DNA of 64,000 nt from Cupriavidus yeoncheonensis (GCF_905397275.1 NZ_CAJPUY010000008.1:124001-188000); one strand, 5' to 3'; counted from the stretch's first letter, positions 10,001 to 18,576 are shown. Translations and numbers: made by a program. Notes: generated by a model not told the origin, from the letters alone.

Positions 10001-10833
10001 CGACGCCGCTCGGCTTCACGCTGCAGACCGTGGTCGGCGGGTTCCGCTACCGCGCGGAAATGGGCCCGGCCTCGGCCACGGTCGACCTCTCGCGCCGCGC
10101 GGTCACCAGCAGCCTGGTCTCGTATGCGGGGGCGACCGATCCGCGCCACGTCGACGCACAGACCGGCGCGGTCACGCCGTCCGAGAGCTGGGGCAACGTG
10201 GTGCGCAACGGCATCCACGCACGCTATGCGCGCGACGTGGGACGCTTCGGGCTCTTCGCCGACCTTGGCTACGGCGTCTACACTGGAACCAACGTCCTCA
10301 CCAACCAGGAGTTCACCGTGCGCACCGGCTTCGACGTCCCGGTGTTCGTGCGGCGGGACCAGCGCATCACCAGCGGCCTGGTCCTGAATTACTGGCGCTA
10401 CTCCGAAAACGAGCGCTTCTATACCTTCGGCCACGGCGGCTACTACAGCCCGCAGCGCTACCTGTCGTTCCTCATCCCGCTGGACTGGACCGGCCGGCGC
10501 GGCCTGCTGTCATGGCGGCTGCGCGGTTCGGTCGGCATGTCCAGCACCTACGAGAAGAACATGGACATCTATCCCACCCGGCCCGACCTGCAGGCCATGG
10601 TCGGCGGCGCACAGTACCAGGGCGGCTCCGGCGGCGGCTTCAGCTATACCGCGGGCGGGATCGTCGAGTACCGCTTCGCTCCGCAATGGGTGGCCGGTGC
10701 CGGCTTCGACATCGACCGCTCGCGCGATTACGCACCGAACCGCGCCTTCGCCTACGTGCGCTACTTCTTCGAGCGCCAGCAGGGGCTGGTCCCCTATCCG
10801 CCCACGCCGGTGCGGCCGTACTCCACCTATTGA
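7006..10833 (+). CDS. bcsC: Cellulose export outer-membrane protein BcsC
   Basis: A 1275-residue protein with a signal peptide (MPRALTPFLLALASALAVPAMA), a long periplasmic solenoid of tetratricopeptide repeats to about residue 900, and a C-terminal 16-strand beta-barrel domain (BCSC_C) that forms the export pore. TPR signatures include LLGLIELRSNRPLEADKIL and LGNLGLVRLRQGRHDEA. The chain ends in aromatic-rich strands (NRAFAYVRYFFERQQGLVPYP). I chose the ATG at 7006, inside the bcsZ end, because GGAAG lies 5 bases upstream and a signal peptide follows at once. The upstream open frame is shadow sequence. Slightly longer than the E. coli protein, probably by extra TPR units. Confidence 0.93.
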   Translation: MPRALTPFLLALASALAVPAMAQPAVVQPADRPSPEMTQLLAAARMWEAKNRTDIARGILDKALLIDPNQPDALMLLGLIELRSNRPLEADKILRKLRQRAPNHPATLELDDAYRIATRDKQEMARIRLLARAGKSEEAIARLRQLFPRGAPRGDLAVDYYRIMAGTPAGRTATIAELRARVKQNPDDLRLAMALASLLTDREATRQEGLAILYRIVQRPDGDRKSALEMWRRTLYGVSDDPSYYKWFELYAREVPDDTSVQQTLAELGRKGGARQREQASPAEQARRRGEQQLARGDVREAETALESANRKRRNDGETLGNLGLVRLRQGRHDEARELFARAEQLDAGNRGKWRSLKGTATFWGTVARAREANAQGKPAQGEALAREALALQPGNANARGVLADALIAQNKLPEAEALLRETLAGPEPDIGTLRTLVKLLNDSQRSDEVGPLITSTAGRLKGSPAELRTLRADLLSLQGEQLLAQRKQSPALARLEESIRLAPDDPWTRFTLARAYRDLALPALGRRVMEDGMAASPTGEMRYATALYLNSVDDIEGASTVLAGVPEAERSDSMRRLAGNLRAQRLLREARQLVAAGHEQEAEEKLRAAAEAARDDPQMLASVGREWIAIGQPDTGLKLVRDWLDAHPQDPAIDVRIRYGELLASAERDDDLRAWIAEARALPGVTPEQRADFDDQLLRLALRDTDRRIAEGDLKGAQRTLYAVPAEQQKDRRWLLELADLREAQGDYDGAAQAAREVLKTRPQDADARLTVARMLERQGKEDQALEDVRAVLADTPADDIDTRLAIARRFTAMRREDEALAVVAPLRERYPERSDVTLQAGRIAQSRGDFNGAAGLYREARVQEQRENEAPGTDGTAAERALRALDMRREGQVASAVLFSNKTGDPGISRLNAVEVPLYVRIPSGYTGHAFFHADTVLLNAGTLRADSLPDSRDFGKIRALGNNGLGQIGQSDRGVALAAGYEFNGAYNSWRADIGTTPLGFTLQTVVGGFRYRAEMGPASATVDLSRRAVTSSLVSYAGATDPRHVDAQTGAVTPSESWGNVVRNGIHARYARDVGRFGLFADLGYGVYTGTNVLTNQEFTVRTGFDVPVFVRRDQRITSGLVLNYWRYSENERFYTFGHGGYYSPQRYLSFLIPLDWTGRRGLLSWRLRGSVGMSSTYEKNMDIYPTRPDLQAMVGGAQYQGGSGGGFSYTAGGIVEYRFAPQWVAGAGFDIDRSRDYAPNRAFAYVRYFFERQQGLVPYPPTPVRPYSTY

Positions 10834-10840
10834 GGGCCGC

Positions 10841-12559
10841 ATGAGCGACACGCGTCCAGCCCCGTCCCGCCACGCTGCCGCCCGCCCCTGGCTGCAGGCG
10901 CGCCACGCGCTCGCGATCGACGCGTTGCCGGCGGCGCTGGCCGCGCTGCAGCCGGCCGCGGTGCATGCCGTCTACGCCGACGCCTCGCCGGCGCGCGACG
11001 CGCTGTTCTGGCAGAGCGCCGCGCGACTGCTGCGCTCGCGCACCACGGTGCTATCCACGCGCGAGCCCGCCGAAATCGGCGCCATGCTGCGCCAGCACGG
11101 TCTCGATATCGACAGCAGCCGCACCTTGCACGGCCGGGCCAACGTGTGCACGCTGCGCGGCGTGGCCGACCGCCCGGGCCCTGACGTACTGCTCGAGGCA
11201 TTGCAGGCCATCGTCGACCAGTGCGGCGCGCGTGGCAGCGAATTCCTGCTTGAGGGCGCCGAGGCATTCCTGCCATGGGAAGACCCGTCGGCCCTCGCCG
11301 CGGCCGGCGCGCGCCTGGCGCAATGGTGCGTCGCGCAGAGTTGCGGCCTGTTGCTGCTGGCCGCACCGCCTGGCGGCGCCGAGGCACTGGACCTCGCCGG
11401 CCTGGCACGTTTTCACCAGCACTTCGCCGGCGCGGCCAGGCTGTCGCAGGTGCACGGCCAGTATGTGTGGGAAGTTGGCTTCTGGCGCCACAAGGACGCC
11501 GTGCTGCCGCACGAAGTCGTGCCGCTGCGTTTTTCCCCGGAAGACCACGGCCTGGTGGCGGGCAGCGGCGACGCCGACGCCGCGCACGGCATGCCGTCCG
11601 GCCTGCTCGCGCCCGACGAGGCACGGGTCATCGTCAGCCGCGATGCGGTGCTGCGCGAGCGCTGGGTCCCGGCCGACTGGCAGGTCGTTCCCGACAATGA
11701 CGCCGCCGTCGCCGCTGCCGCCGGCGCCGTGGCGGCTACCGTGATCCTGCACTATGGCAACCGGCAGGAGCTGGAGCCTCTGGCCGCCCAGGTCCACCAA
11801 CTGCGCCACGGCGCCGGCAAGGCCTTGAAGATCGTGGTGCGCGAAGACAAGGAGATGCTGCGCCAGCGCTACGAGCTGCTGATGATGACGCTTGGCGCCA
11901 ACATCGTGATCCAGCGCAACACGCCGTTCGCACGCATGCAGACCCGCATCGAAGCGCTCCAGGGCCAGGTGTTCCAGCGGCCGGTCCTGCCGGACTACAA
12001 GGGCGCGCTGTCCGCCGTGCTGGCCACGGCCGCCACCGGCTACCTGCCCGCGGCCGAGTTCATCGCGCTGGTGCGCAGCACGCTCGAGCGCAGCAGCGTG
12101 GTGCGCCTGCCCCATGTGTTGCTGGAACTGCCGCTGCTGCCCGAAGTCGCCCATGTCGATGCGCTGCGCGCCTGCCAGATGCGCGACGCCGGCGACCTCT
12201 GCAGCGCGGGCAGCAACAGCGTGTACGCGTTCTTCTTCGCGTGCCGGCTGGAGCACGTCGAGATCGCCTGCCAGCACGTGTTCCAGCGGCCCCTGTCCGA
12301 ACTGTTCAGCGGCGAGCTGCGTTGCGGCGATGCCGAGTCCATCCTGGCCACGCTGCAGCGGCTGGAGACCGATATCGCGCAACGCCCCGCCCAGGACTAC
12401 AGCGGCTGGCTGGCCCGGCATGCGGGCGACAGCGCCCCCGAGGCCCCGGCCAGCCAGCCCGGCGCCGCCGGCATCATGCCGCAACCGCCGGGCACGGCGC
12501 GGCGGCACCCGCGCGCCGCGCCGCAGCCGTTTTCCATCCCGCTCAAACCACAAGGCTAG
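10841..12559 (+). CDS. bcsE: Cellulose biosynthesis c-di-GMP-binding protein BcsE
   Basis: A 572-residue cytosolic protein matching BcsE. The GIL-domain core KIVVREDKEMLRQRYELLMM followed by LGANIVI is recognisable, as is the C-terminal block SVYAFFFACRLEHVEIACQHVF. In enterobacteria BcsE binds c-di-GMP through an RxGD motif, recruits BcsF at the membrane and boosts cellulose output. I could not find an exact RxGD in the expected place, so c-di-GMP binding should not be assumed. A proline-rich tail (about 519-572) is extra. The start follows the bcsC stop by 7 bp; the gene is followed by bcsF, the usual partner. Confidence 0.85.
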   Translation: MSDTRPAPSRHAAARPWLQARHALAIDALPAALAALQPAAVHAVYADASPARDALFWQSAARLLRSRTTVLSTREPAEIGAMLRQHGLDIDSSRTLHGRANVCTLRGVADRPGPDVLLEALQAIVDQCGARGSEFLLEGAEAFLPWEDPSALAAAGARLAQWCVAQSCGLLLLAAPPGGAEALDLAGLARFHQHFAGAARLSQVHGQYVWEVGFWRHKDAVLPHEVVPLRFSPEDHGLVAGSGDADAAHGMPSGLLAPDEARVIVSRDAVLRERWVPADWQVVPDNDAAVAAAAGAVAATVILHYGNRQELEPLAAQVHQLRHGAGKALKIVVREDKEMLRQRYELLMMTLGANIVIQRNTPFARMQTRIEALQGQVFQRPVLPDYKGALSAVLATAATGYLPAAEFIALVRSTLERSSVVRLPHVLLELPLLPEVAHVDALRACQMRDAGDLCSAGSNSVYAFFFACRLEHVEIACQHVFQRPLSELFSGELRCGDAESILATLQRLETDIAQRPAQDYSGWLARHAGDSAPEAPASQPGAAGIMPQPPGTARRHPRAAPQPFSIPLKPQG

Positions 12560-12565
12560 ACCACC

Positions 12566-12769
12566 ATGGCGATCTTCCTGGGCTATTTCATCTGGGGCCT
12601 GATCCTGGCCGTGCCGGTGGCCTGGCTGGCCTGGCGCTTCCGCCTGTTGCGCCTGCTGCCGCGCTGGCGATGGCCGCGCTCGCGCCGCTCGGTGCGGCTG
12701 CCCGCGCAGCTGCGCCCGATCGTAGTCCGCGGCCGGCCGTGGCGCGACGCCGCCGGAGGCCGCGAATGA
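12566..12769 (+). CDS. bcsF: Small membrane protein BcsF
   Basis: A 67-residue protein with one N-terminal transmembrane helix (MAIFLGYFIWGLILAVPVAW) and a very basic cytosolic tail. Size, topology and position directly after bcsE match BcsF, which anchors BcsE to the membrane and supports BcsG in phosphoethanolamine-cellulose production. The start has AAGG upstream; the stop overlaps the bcsQ ATG by 4 bp. Confidence 0.85.
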   Translation: MAIFLGYFIWGLILAVPVAWLAWRFRLLRLLPRWRWPRSRRSVRLPAQLRPIVVRGRPWRDAAGGRE

Positions 12770-13554
12770 AGACCATTGCCGTGGTCTCCGCCGTCGGGGG
12801 CGCCGGGCGCACCACGATCACCGCGGAACTTGCCTCGCTGCTGCGCTGGCATGGCCATGCGCCGCTGGCGATCGAGTGCGACCCGCGCGGCCTGCTGGGC
12901 TTTCACTTCGGCCTGCGCGAACCGGTGCGCCAGGGCCTGTCCAACACGGCCGACTGGGCCGCGCACGGGCAGCGCAGCGACGACGGCGTGCTGTTTGTGC
13001 CCTGGGGCGAGCCCGGCACGCGCGCCACGCGCGCGGAGATCGCCATGCGCCTGCATGCGGACCCGCACTGGCTGCGCGGACTGCTGCGGCACGTGGACCT
13101 GTCCGGCGATGCCGTGGCGCTGATCGACAGCGCGCCGTGGCCCTCGCCGTTCGCCGAGCAGGCGCTGGCCGCCGCCGATCTCGCGCTGGTGCTGCTGCCC
13201 TCGCTGCCGCAGAGTTGCGCCACGCTGGCCCCGCTGCGGCAGGCGCTCGACGACGGCGGCATGGCGCGCGCCTACGTGGTCACGCGGCTGCAGCCGGGCC
13301 GCCAGCTCCATACCGACGTATCGGTGCTGCTGCGCGCCACGCTTGGCAATGCACTGCTGCCTTACGAGATCCATGAGGACGCCGGGGTGCCGGAAGCGCT
13401 GGCGCGCGGCGAATGCTTCTGCCGCAGCACGCCCCACTCGCAGACGGCGCATGACCTGCAGGGTCTCGCTTCCTGGGTGTCAGGCTGGCTCCTGAATGGC
13501 GCGCGCGCCGGCGACGGGCAGGCGGGCGCCGTGCGTCGCGAGGGGACGCCATGA
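12766..13554 (+). CDS. bcsQ: Cellulose biosynthesis MinD/ParA-like ATPase BcsQ
   Basis: A 262-residue member of the SIMIBI (MinD/ParA) NTPase class, which in E. coli forms a complex with BcsR and BcsE at the inner membrane and is needed for secretion-system assembly. The N-terminus MKTIAVVSAVGGAGRTTITA holds a degenerate Walker A: the signature lysine positions are Val10 and Arg15. E. coli BcsQ also departs from the canonical motif, so this is a family trait rather than decay. The frame is intact and overlaps bcsF and bcsA by 4 bp each, implying tight coupling. Confidence 0.88.
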   Translation: MKTIAVVSAVGGAGRTTITAELASLLRWHGHAPLAIECDPRGLLGFHFGLREPVRQGLSNTADWAAHGQRSDDGVLFVPWGEPGTRATRAEIAMRLHADPHWLRGLLRHVDLSGDAVALIDSAPWPSPFAEQALAAADLALVLLPSLPQSCATLAPLRQALDDGGMARAYVVTRLQPGRQLHTDVSVLLRATLGNALLPYEIHEDAGVPEALARGECFCRSTPHSQTAHDLQGLASWVSGWLLNGARAGDGQAGAVRREGTP

Positions 13555-16118
13555 CGCTGCCGTCGGCCTCCGCCATGTTCGAGCGCCTGCGCCATCTGCT
13601 CGCGCGCGAGCTTGGCATCTCGGCCAGCGCGCCCGCCGGCCTGTGGTGGCTGCGGCTGCTGTTCCGCGCGCCGCCGCCCGGCCGGCCCGACCTGCCGCTG
13701 CGCTGCGCCATCTGGCTGCGCGGGCATGCGCGCGAACGGCTGGGGATCGGCCGCCAGCATGGCATCGGCATCTGGCTGCAGCGCCTGCTGCTGCGCCCGC
13801 CACGCGCCATCCGCCCGCTCGCGGCGGACCTGCGCCAGCGCCGCCAGACGCAGGCGCCGCCCGAAACCAGCGCGTTGCGGCGCTGGTTCCGCAGCTGGCT
13901 GGAGCCCACCTACTTCCGCCTGAAGCGCCTGCGCCGCCGGCTGCTGGCACGCCTGCCGCGGGTGGACTGGAATGGCATCGCCCACCGCCTGGAAGCGCTG
14001 TCGCCCGCGCTCGGACAGGTCCCGCTGCTGATGCCGGTGCTGCTCGTGCTCGCCGCGGTCTCGGGCATCCTGCTCTGCACCACGCCGCTGCCCCTGCATG
14101 ACCAGTTCCTGCTGGTCGTGCTGATCCTGATCGGCCTGTTCGTCCTGCGCCGCATTCCCGGACGGCTTGCCACGCTGTCCATGGCCGCGCTGTCCGTGCT
14201 GATGGCGGGCCGCTACATCTGGTGGCGTGTCACGACCACCCTGCAATTCGAAACCACGATCGAGGCCGTGTTTGGCTACCTGCTGCTCGTGGCGGAGTTC
14301 TATACCTGGATCGTGCTCTTCCTCGGATACATCCAGACCATCTGGCCGCTGAACCGGCAGCCCGCGGCGTTGCCGGCGGAAGCGGCCGACTGGCCCACGG
14401 TGGACGTGTTCATCCCGACCTACAACGAGCCGCTGCGCGTGCTGCAGCCCACCGTCTATGCCGCGCGCAGCATGGACTGGCCCGCCGGCAAGATGCGCAT
14501 CTACGTGCTCGACGATGGCGACCGCGAAGAGATCCGCGCCTTCGCCGAAGAGGCCGGCGTGCACTACCTGGCACGCGACGAGCATTCGCACGCCAAGGCC
14601 GGCAACATCAACTCCGCGCTCAGGCAGACCGCGGGCGAGTATGTGGCCATCTTCGATTGCGACCACATCCCCACGCGCTCCTTCCTGCAGATGACGATGG
14701 GCGAGTTCCTGGCCGATCCGAAATGCGCCATGGTGCAGACCCCGCACCACTTCTTTTCGCCCGACCCGTTCGAGCGCAACTTCGACACGTTCCGCCGCGT
14801 GCCGAACGAAGGCAGCCTGTTCTACGGGCTGATCCAGGACGGCAACGATTTCTGGAACGCCACGTTCTTCTGCGGATCGTGCGCGGTCATCAAGCGCGCG
14901 CCGCTGGAGGAGATCGGCGGCATCGCCGTGGAAACCGTGACCGAGGACGCGCACACCGCGCTCAAGCTGCACCGGCTCGGCTACAACAGCGCCTACCTGC
15001 GCACGGTGCAGGCCGCGGGCCTCGCCACCGAGAACCTGGCCGGGCATATCGGCCAGCGCATCCGCTGGGCCCGCGGCATGGCGCAGATCTTCCGCATCGA
15101 CAACCCGATGCTGGGCAAGGGCCTGCACCTGTTCCAGCGGCTGTGCTACAGCAACGCCATGCTGCACTTCTTCTACGGCATTCCGCGCCTGATCTTCCTG
15201 ACCATGCCGATTGCCTACCTGTACTTCGGGCTGCACGTGATCCACACCTCGGCGGTGCTGATCATGGCCTACGTGATCCCGTACCTGCTGGTGGCCAGCA
15301 TCACCAATTCGCGGCTGCAGGGCCGGTACCGGCATTCGTTCTGGGCCGAGGTCTACGAGTCGGTGCTGGCGTGGTACATCGTGCTGCCCACCACCATGGC
15401 CTTCATCAACCCGCGGCTGGGCAAGTTCAACGTGACCGCCAAGGGCGGCCAGATTGCGCAGGACTACCTCGACTGGACCATCTCCAAACCCTACGTGCTG
15501 CTGCTCGCGCTCAATGTCGCGGGCCTGGCGCTGGGCGCGGGACGCGTGCTGTTCGACGACAGCTTCGAGCCATCGGCGCTGGTCATGAACATGGGCTGGG
15601 CCACGTTCAACCTGGTGATGCTGGGCGCGGCCATCGGCGTCGCGCGCGAGGCGCGGCAGGTGCGCATCTCGCACCGCATCCCCATGCGCGTGCCGGCCAC
15701 GCTGCTGCTGCCCGACGGCCGCACGCTGGCCTGCAAGACCGAGAACTATTCGCTGGGCGGTCTGGGCCTGCTGTTGCCGGTCGAAACCCGTGTCGATCCC
15801 GGCGCGCAGGTGGGCGTATGCCTGTCGCGCGGCAAGCGCAGCTACCACTTCCCGGCCGTGGTGACGCGCAACGCAGACCGCCACCTCGGCGTGCGTTTTG
15901 AAGACATGGACGCCCAGGCCGAACAGCAACTGATCCAATGTACCTTCGGCCGCGCCGATGCATGGATCAACTGGATCGACGAGCAGCCCGTGGACGTGCC
16001 GCTGAACGGCCTCAAGGAAGTGATCGAAATGGGATACCAGGGCCTGCTGCGCCTGGTCGACGCCGCGCGCACCTCGGTCGCCGGCATCTTCGGCCGCACC
16101 GGGCCGCGGCAACCCTGA
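13551..16118 (+). CDS. bcsA: Cellulose synthase catalytic subunit BcsA (UDP-forming)
   Basis: An 855-residue multi-pass inner-membrane GT2 enzyme that polymerises UDP-glucose and translocates the glucan. Motifs in order: DVFIPTYNEP (Asp285), VLDDGD (321-322), DCD (369-371), TED (464-466, catalytic base) and QRIRW (502-506). The C-terminal PilZ domain carries RISHR (705-709) and NYSLGG (732-737), the intact RxxxR and N/DxSxxG c-di-GMP contacts, so the enzyme should be c-di-GMP activated. The first 140 residues are Arg-rich and cytosolic, as in enterobacterial forms. ATG overlaps the bcsQ stop. Confidence 0.97.
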   Translation: MTLPSASAMFERLRHLLARELGISASAPAGLWWLRLLFRAPPPGRPDLPLRCAIWLRGHARERLGIGRQHGIGIWLQRLLLRPPRAIRPLAADLRQRRQTQAPPETSALRRWFRSWLEPTYFRLKRLRRRLLARLPRVDWNGIAHRLEALSPALGQVPLLMPVLLVLAAVSGILLCTTPLPLHDQFLLVVLILIGLFVLRRIPGRLATLSMAALSVLMAGRYIWWRVTTTLQFETTIEAVFGYLLLVAEFYTWIVLFLGYIQTIWPLNRQPAALPAEAADWPTVDVFIPTYNEPLRVLQPTVYAARSMDWPAGKMRIYVLDDGDREEIRAFAEEAGVHYLARDEHSHAKAGNINSALRQTAGEYVAIFDCDHIPTRSFLQMTMGEFLADPKCAMVQTPHHFFSPDPFERNFDTFRRVPNEGSLFYGLIQDGNDFWNATFFCGSCAVIKRAPLEEIGGIAVETVTEDAHTALKLHRLGYNSAYLRTVQAAGLATENLAGHIGQRIRWARGMAQIFRIDNPMLGKGLHLFQRLCYSNAMLHFFYGIPRLIFLTMPIAYLYFGLHVIHTSAVLIMAYVIPYLLVASITNSRLQGRYRHSFWAEVYESVLAWYIVLPTTMAFINPRLGKFNVTAKGGQIAQDYLDWTISKPYVLLLALNVAGLALGAGRVLFDDSFEPSALVMNMGWATFNLVMLGAAIGVAREARQVRISHRIPMRVPATLLLPDGRTLACKTENYSLGGLGLLLPVETRVDPGAQVGVCLSRGKRSYHFPAVVTRNADRHLGVRFEDMDAQAEQQLIQCTFGRADAWINWIDEQPVDVPLNGLKEVIEMGYQGLLRLVDAARTSVAGIFGRTGPRQP

Positions 16119-16131
16119 CGCTGATATCGAC

Positions 16132-17700
16132 ATGGGAATCTGGAACCTCTACTTCATCGTCAAGCTCTACCTGTTCCATATCGGCCGGGTGGAGCCGCAA
16201 TGGCTGCTCAACCTGCTGTTCGCGCTGGCACTGGCGGTGCGCATTCCCAACCGCGCGCTGGCCGCGCTGCGACAGGTGGTGGCGGTGGTGGCGGGCGCCG
16301 CGCTGCTGTACTGGGAATCCAACCTGCCGCCGTTCTCGCGCGTGGTGTCGCAGTTCTCCAATCTGCAGGCCTTCACGCCGGCCTATATGGTGGAGCTGCT
16401 CGGGCGCCTGGCCAGCCGTGAAATGCTGCTCACGGCGCTGGCGGTGCTGGTCATCTTCTGGATCGTGAACCGCTGGCTGCGCGTGACGACGCTGGTGCTG
16501 GCGGCACTGGTGCTGGTGCCGTTCTGGCAGTTGCTGTCCAATGGTCCCGTGGCCAGCGGCGGCGCGCAGGCCATTGCCGGCACCGAAGCCATCAGCGCTG
16601 GCGGCACGGCGGGCGAGAGCGGCTGGGATGCCCGCCTGAACGCGTTCCGCCAGCAGGAAGCGCCGCGCTCGGTGCACTTCGGTCCGGTCGCGGCAACGCC
16701 CGATTCGCAGTACGACATCATCGTGCTGCATATCTGTTCGTTGTCGTGGGACGATCTTGATGTCGCCAAGGCGCGCGACAACCCGCTGCTGTCGCGCTTC
16801 GACTTCCTGTTCACGAACTTCAGCTCCGCCGCGAGCTACAGCGGTCCCGCGGCCATCCGCGTGCTGCGCGCCGCGTGCGGGCAGCCACGGCACAAGGACC
16901 TGTACGACCCGTCGCCGGCCGAGTGCCACATCTTCTCGGCGCTGGCCGACGCTGGTTTCAGCACGCGGATGCTGCTCAACCACGACGGGCACTTCGACAA
17001 CTTCCTGCAGGAAATCGAGAAGGAAGTCGGCGTCCCCGGCATGAAGCCGCCTTCCAACGACGGCCTGCCGGTCGCGATGCGTTCGTTCGACAACTCGCCC
17101 GTGGCCGGTGACTTCGACGTGCTGCAGCGCTGGTACAAGCAGCGGCTGGCCGAAGGCGGCGGCCCGCAGGCGCTGTACTACAACACCGTGACGCTGCATG
17201 ACGGCAACCGCCTGCCGGACAGCAAGCTGTCGAGCCTCGAATCGTATCCGGTGCGGCTGACGCGGCTGCTCGGCGACGTGGACAAGATCATCGACATGGT
17301 CGCCAGTTCCGGGCGCAAGGCGGTCATCGTATTCGTGCCCGAGCACGGCGCGGCGTTGCGCGGAGACGCCAACCAGATCGCGGGCATGCGCGAGATCCCG
17401 ACGCCGCGTATCATCCACGTGCCCGTGGGCGTGAAGCTCGTCGGCCTGCCCGGCGGCCAGTCGCAAAGCGGCAAGACCGTGACGATCGATGCGCCGGCCA
17501 GCTACCTGGCGCTGTCGCAGCTGATTGCGAACCTGGTGGCCGAGAACCCATTCCAGCCCGGCGCCCAGACGCTGGAACAATATGCCGCCGACCTGCCCCA
17601 GACCCAGATGGTCGGCGAAAACGAAGCGACAGTGACCATGCGCGATGGCAACGGATACATGGTGCACACGCCGGACGGTGTGTGGATCGAGGGGAAATAA
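16132..17700 (+). CDS. bcsG: Cellulose phosphoethanolamine transferase BcsG
   Basis: A 522-residue inner-membrane protein with several N-terminal helices (starting GIWNLYFIVKLYLFHIG) and a periplasmic alkaline-phosphatase-fold domain. ICSLSWDDL (Cys202), ATSYSGPA-like SSAASYSGPAAIRVLRAACG with the likely nucleophile Ser237, and VPEHGAALRGD with Glu404-His405 match the zinc and catalytic elements of E. coli BcsG. It transfers phosphoethanolamine from phosphatidylethanolamine to glucose residues, so the product is probably modified cellulose. 13 bp after bcsA; 1-bp overlap with the next gene. Confidence 0.92.
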   Translation: MGIWNLYFIVKLYLFHIGRVEPQWLLNLLFALALAVRIPNRALAALRQVVAVVAGAALLYWESNLPPFSRVVSQFSNLQAFTPAYMVELLGRLASREMLLTALAVLVIFWIVNRWLRVTTLVLAALVLVPFWQLLSNGPVASGGAQAIAGTEAISAGGTAGESGWDARLNAFRQQEAPRSVHFGPVAATPDSQYDIIVLHICSLSWDDLDVAKARDNPLLSRFDFLFTNFSSAASYSGPAAIRVLRAACGQPRHKDLYDPSPAECHIFSALADAGFSTRMLLNHDGHFDNFLQEIEKEVGVPGMKPPSNDGLPVAMRSFDNSPVAGDFDVLQRWYKQRLAEGGGPQALYYNTVTLHDGNRLPDSKLSSLESYPVRLTRLLGDVDKIIDMVASSGRKAVIVFVPEHGAALRGDANQIAGMREIPTPRIIHVPVGVKLVGLPGGQSQSGKTVTIDAPASYLALSQLIANLVAENPFQPGAQTLEQYAADLPQTQMVGENEATVTMRDGNGYMVHTPDGVWIEGK

Positions 17701-17924
17701 TGAAGCCGGCCAATGCACGCGGGCTCGCGCTCGCCCGCAGCGATATCGACGTCCTCGGCAAGGAGGTGGCCGGGTTCGATCCGAACCGGTATTTCGACCA
17801 GCAGGACCTGCAGGCGGCGCGCGGGGCGGCGCAGCGGTGGCCGCTGCTGGCCGGCCTGCTGGGATATGAGAGCGACGTGCCGGCGCTGGTCCGGGACCAG
17901 GCGCCTACCCGGGCTCCTGCGTGA
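17700..17924 (+). CDS. bcsR: BcsR-like small cellulose regulator
   Basis: A 74-residue protein whose ATG shares one base with the bcsG stop. The segment RYFDQQDLQAARGAAQRWPL followed by LAGLLG resembles the conserved C-terminal half of BcsR (…QLAAALKRWPLLAEF… in E. coli). BcsR is a small cytosolic partner that stabilises BcsQ. In E. coli bcsR leads the operon just before bcsQ; here it is last, after bcsG. The similarity is short, so the call is moderate. Confidence 0.65.
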   Translation: MKPANARGLALARSDIDVLGKEVAGFDPNRYFDQQDLQAARGAAQRWPLLAGLLGYESDVPALVRDQAPTRAPA

Positions 17925-18238
17925 TGTAGCAATAGAACGCACGCGCCATTTCCGTCTCGAGTTCTTGGCGGGCGCTGCTGTTTCGCCGGCGTCGCCGGTT
18001 GGGTTTTGATTGGGGTGTCGTGCTTGACGGACGCTGCCGTTTCGCCGGCGTAGCCGGCGACCTCCTTTTGCCCGAGCGGCAAAAGGAGGCAAAAACGCGT
18101 CTTCGTGGTTGACGAAGGGCCCGATGGGGTGAAGACGGTACAGGGCATAGCCAGACTGCCTGCCGCGTAGATGATCAGGATAGATACGTCAAATGAGCGA
18201 ACCCGGATTACTTGGTGGCCCCTGCTAACAGGGCCATC
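17925..18238. other. Gene-free spacer after the bcs operon
   Basis: First part of a 940-bp stretch without a convincing gene between bcsR and the thiolase-like gene. It holds repeat copy B (below) and a GC hairpin GGCCC...GGGCC near 18216-18234. Open frames here are short, repetitive and lack ribosome sites. Confidence 0.6.
17964..18110 (+). repeat. Dispersed stem-loop repeat, copy B
   Basis: It shares TTGGCGGGCGCTGCTGTTTC, GATTTTGATTGG-like, GTGTCGTGCTTGAC and GTTTCGCCGGCGTAGCCGGC with copy C at 18577-18763. The terminal hairpin CCTCCTTTTGCC-CGAGC-GGCAAAAGGAGG (18061-18089) has a 12-bp perfect stem. It may double as a terminator for the bcs operon. Confidence 0.75.
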
Positions 18239-18430
18239 GGTGGGACGCCTACGGCTGCGCTGCGCGCGGCTCAGCGGAAAACAATAAGGGCAATAAGGGC
18301 AATAAGGGCAATAAGGGCAATAAGGGCAATAAGGGCAATAAGGGCAATAAGGGGAAGCACCGCGCCAGCGACAATGATGCCGCGCATACCGACTAGGACG
18401 CGCGCGCAGCGCAGCCGTAGGCGTCCCACC
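18239..18430. repeat. 30-bp perfect inverted repeat enclosing a tandem repeat
   Basis: Bases 18239-18268 are the exact reverse complement of 18401-18430; the arms start GGTGGGACGCCTACGG and end in CGCGCG. The 132-bp interior contains the 9-bp tandem array. The structure would form a large cruciform or RNA hairpin. No gene overlaps it. Confidence 0.85.
18282..18353 (+). repeat. Tandem array, eight copies of CAATAAGGG
   Basis: Eight perfect 9-bp units, 72 bp in all. The unit is A/T-richer than its surroundings. Perfect identity among units suggests recent slippage, so copy number is likely to vary among strains. Confidence 0.9.
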
Positions 18431-18576
18431 ACTGACGCTGTTGGAACGCTGTACCCGAGCCCTACATGGGGATCGTTCAAAAGCAGCTTATCGCAGGCAC
18501 TGGTCCTGACTCACATAGCGTTAGCAGGGTCGAACGGGCAACCAAGCATCGCGAGACCAACGCCGGTTGAACAGTA

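Noticed and set aside
18239..18430. CRISPR-like array
   Set aside because: The repeat unit is only 9 bp with no spacers, and there are no cas genes.
18212..18480. Repeat-encoded small proteins around the 9-bp array
   Set aside because: No ribosome site, and the reading is an artefact of CAATAAGGG (RAI or LIA repeats).
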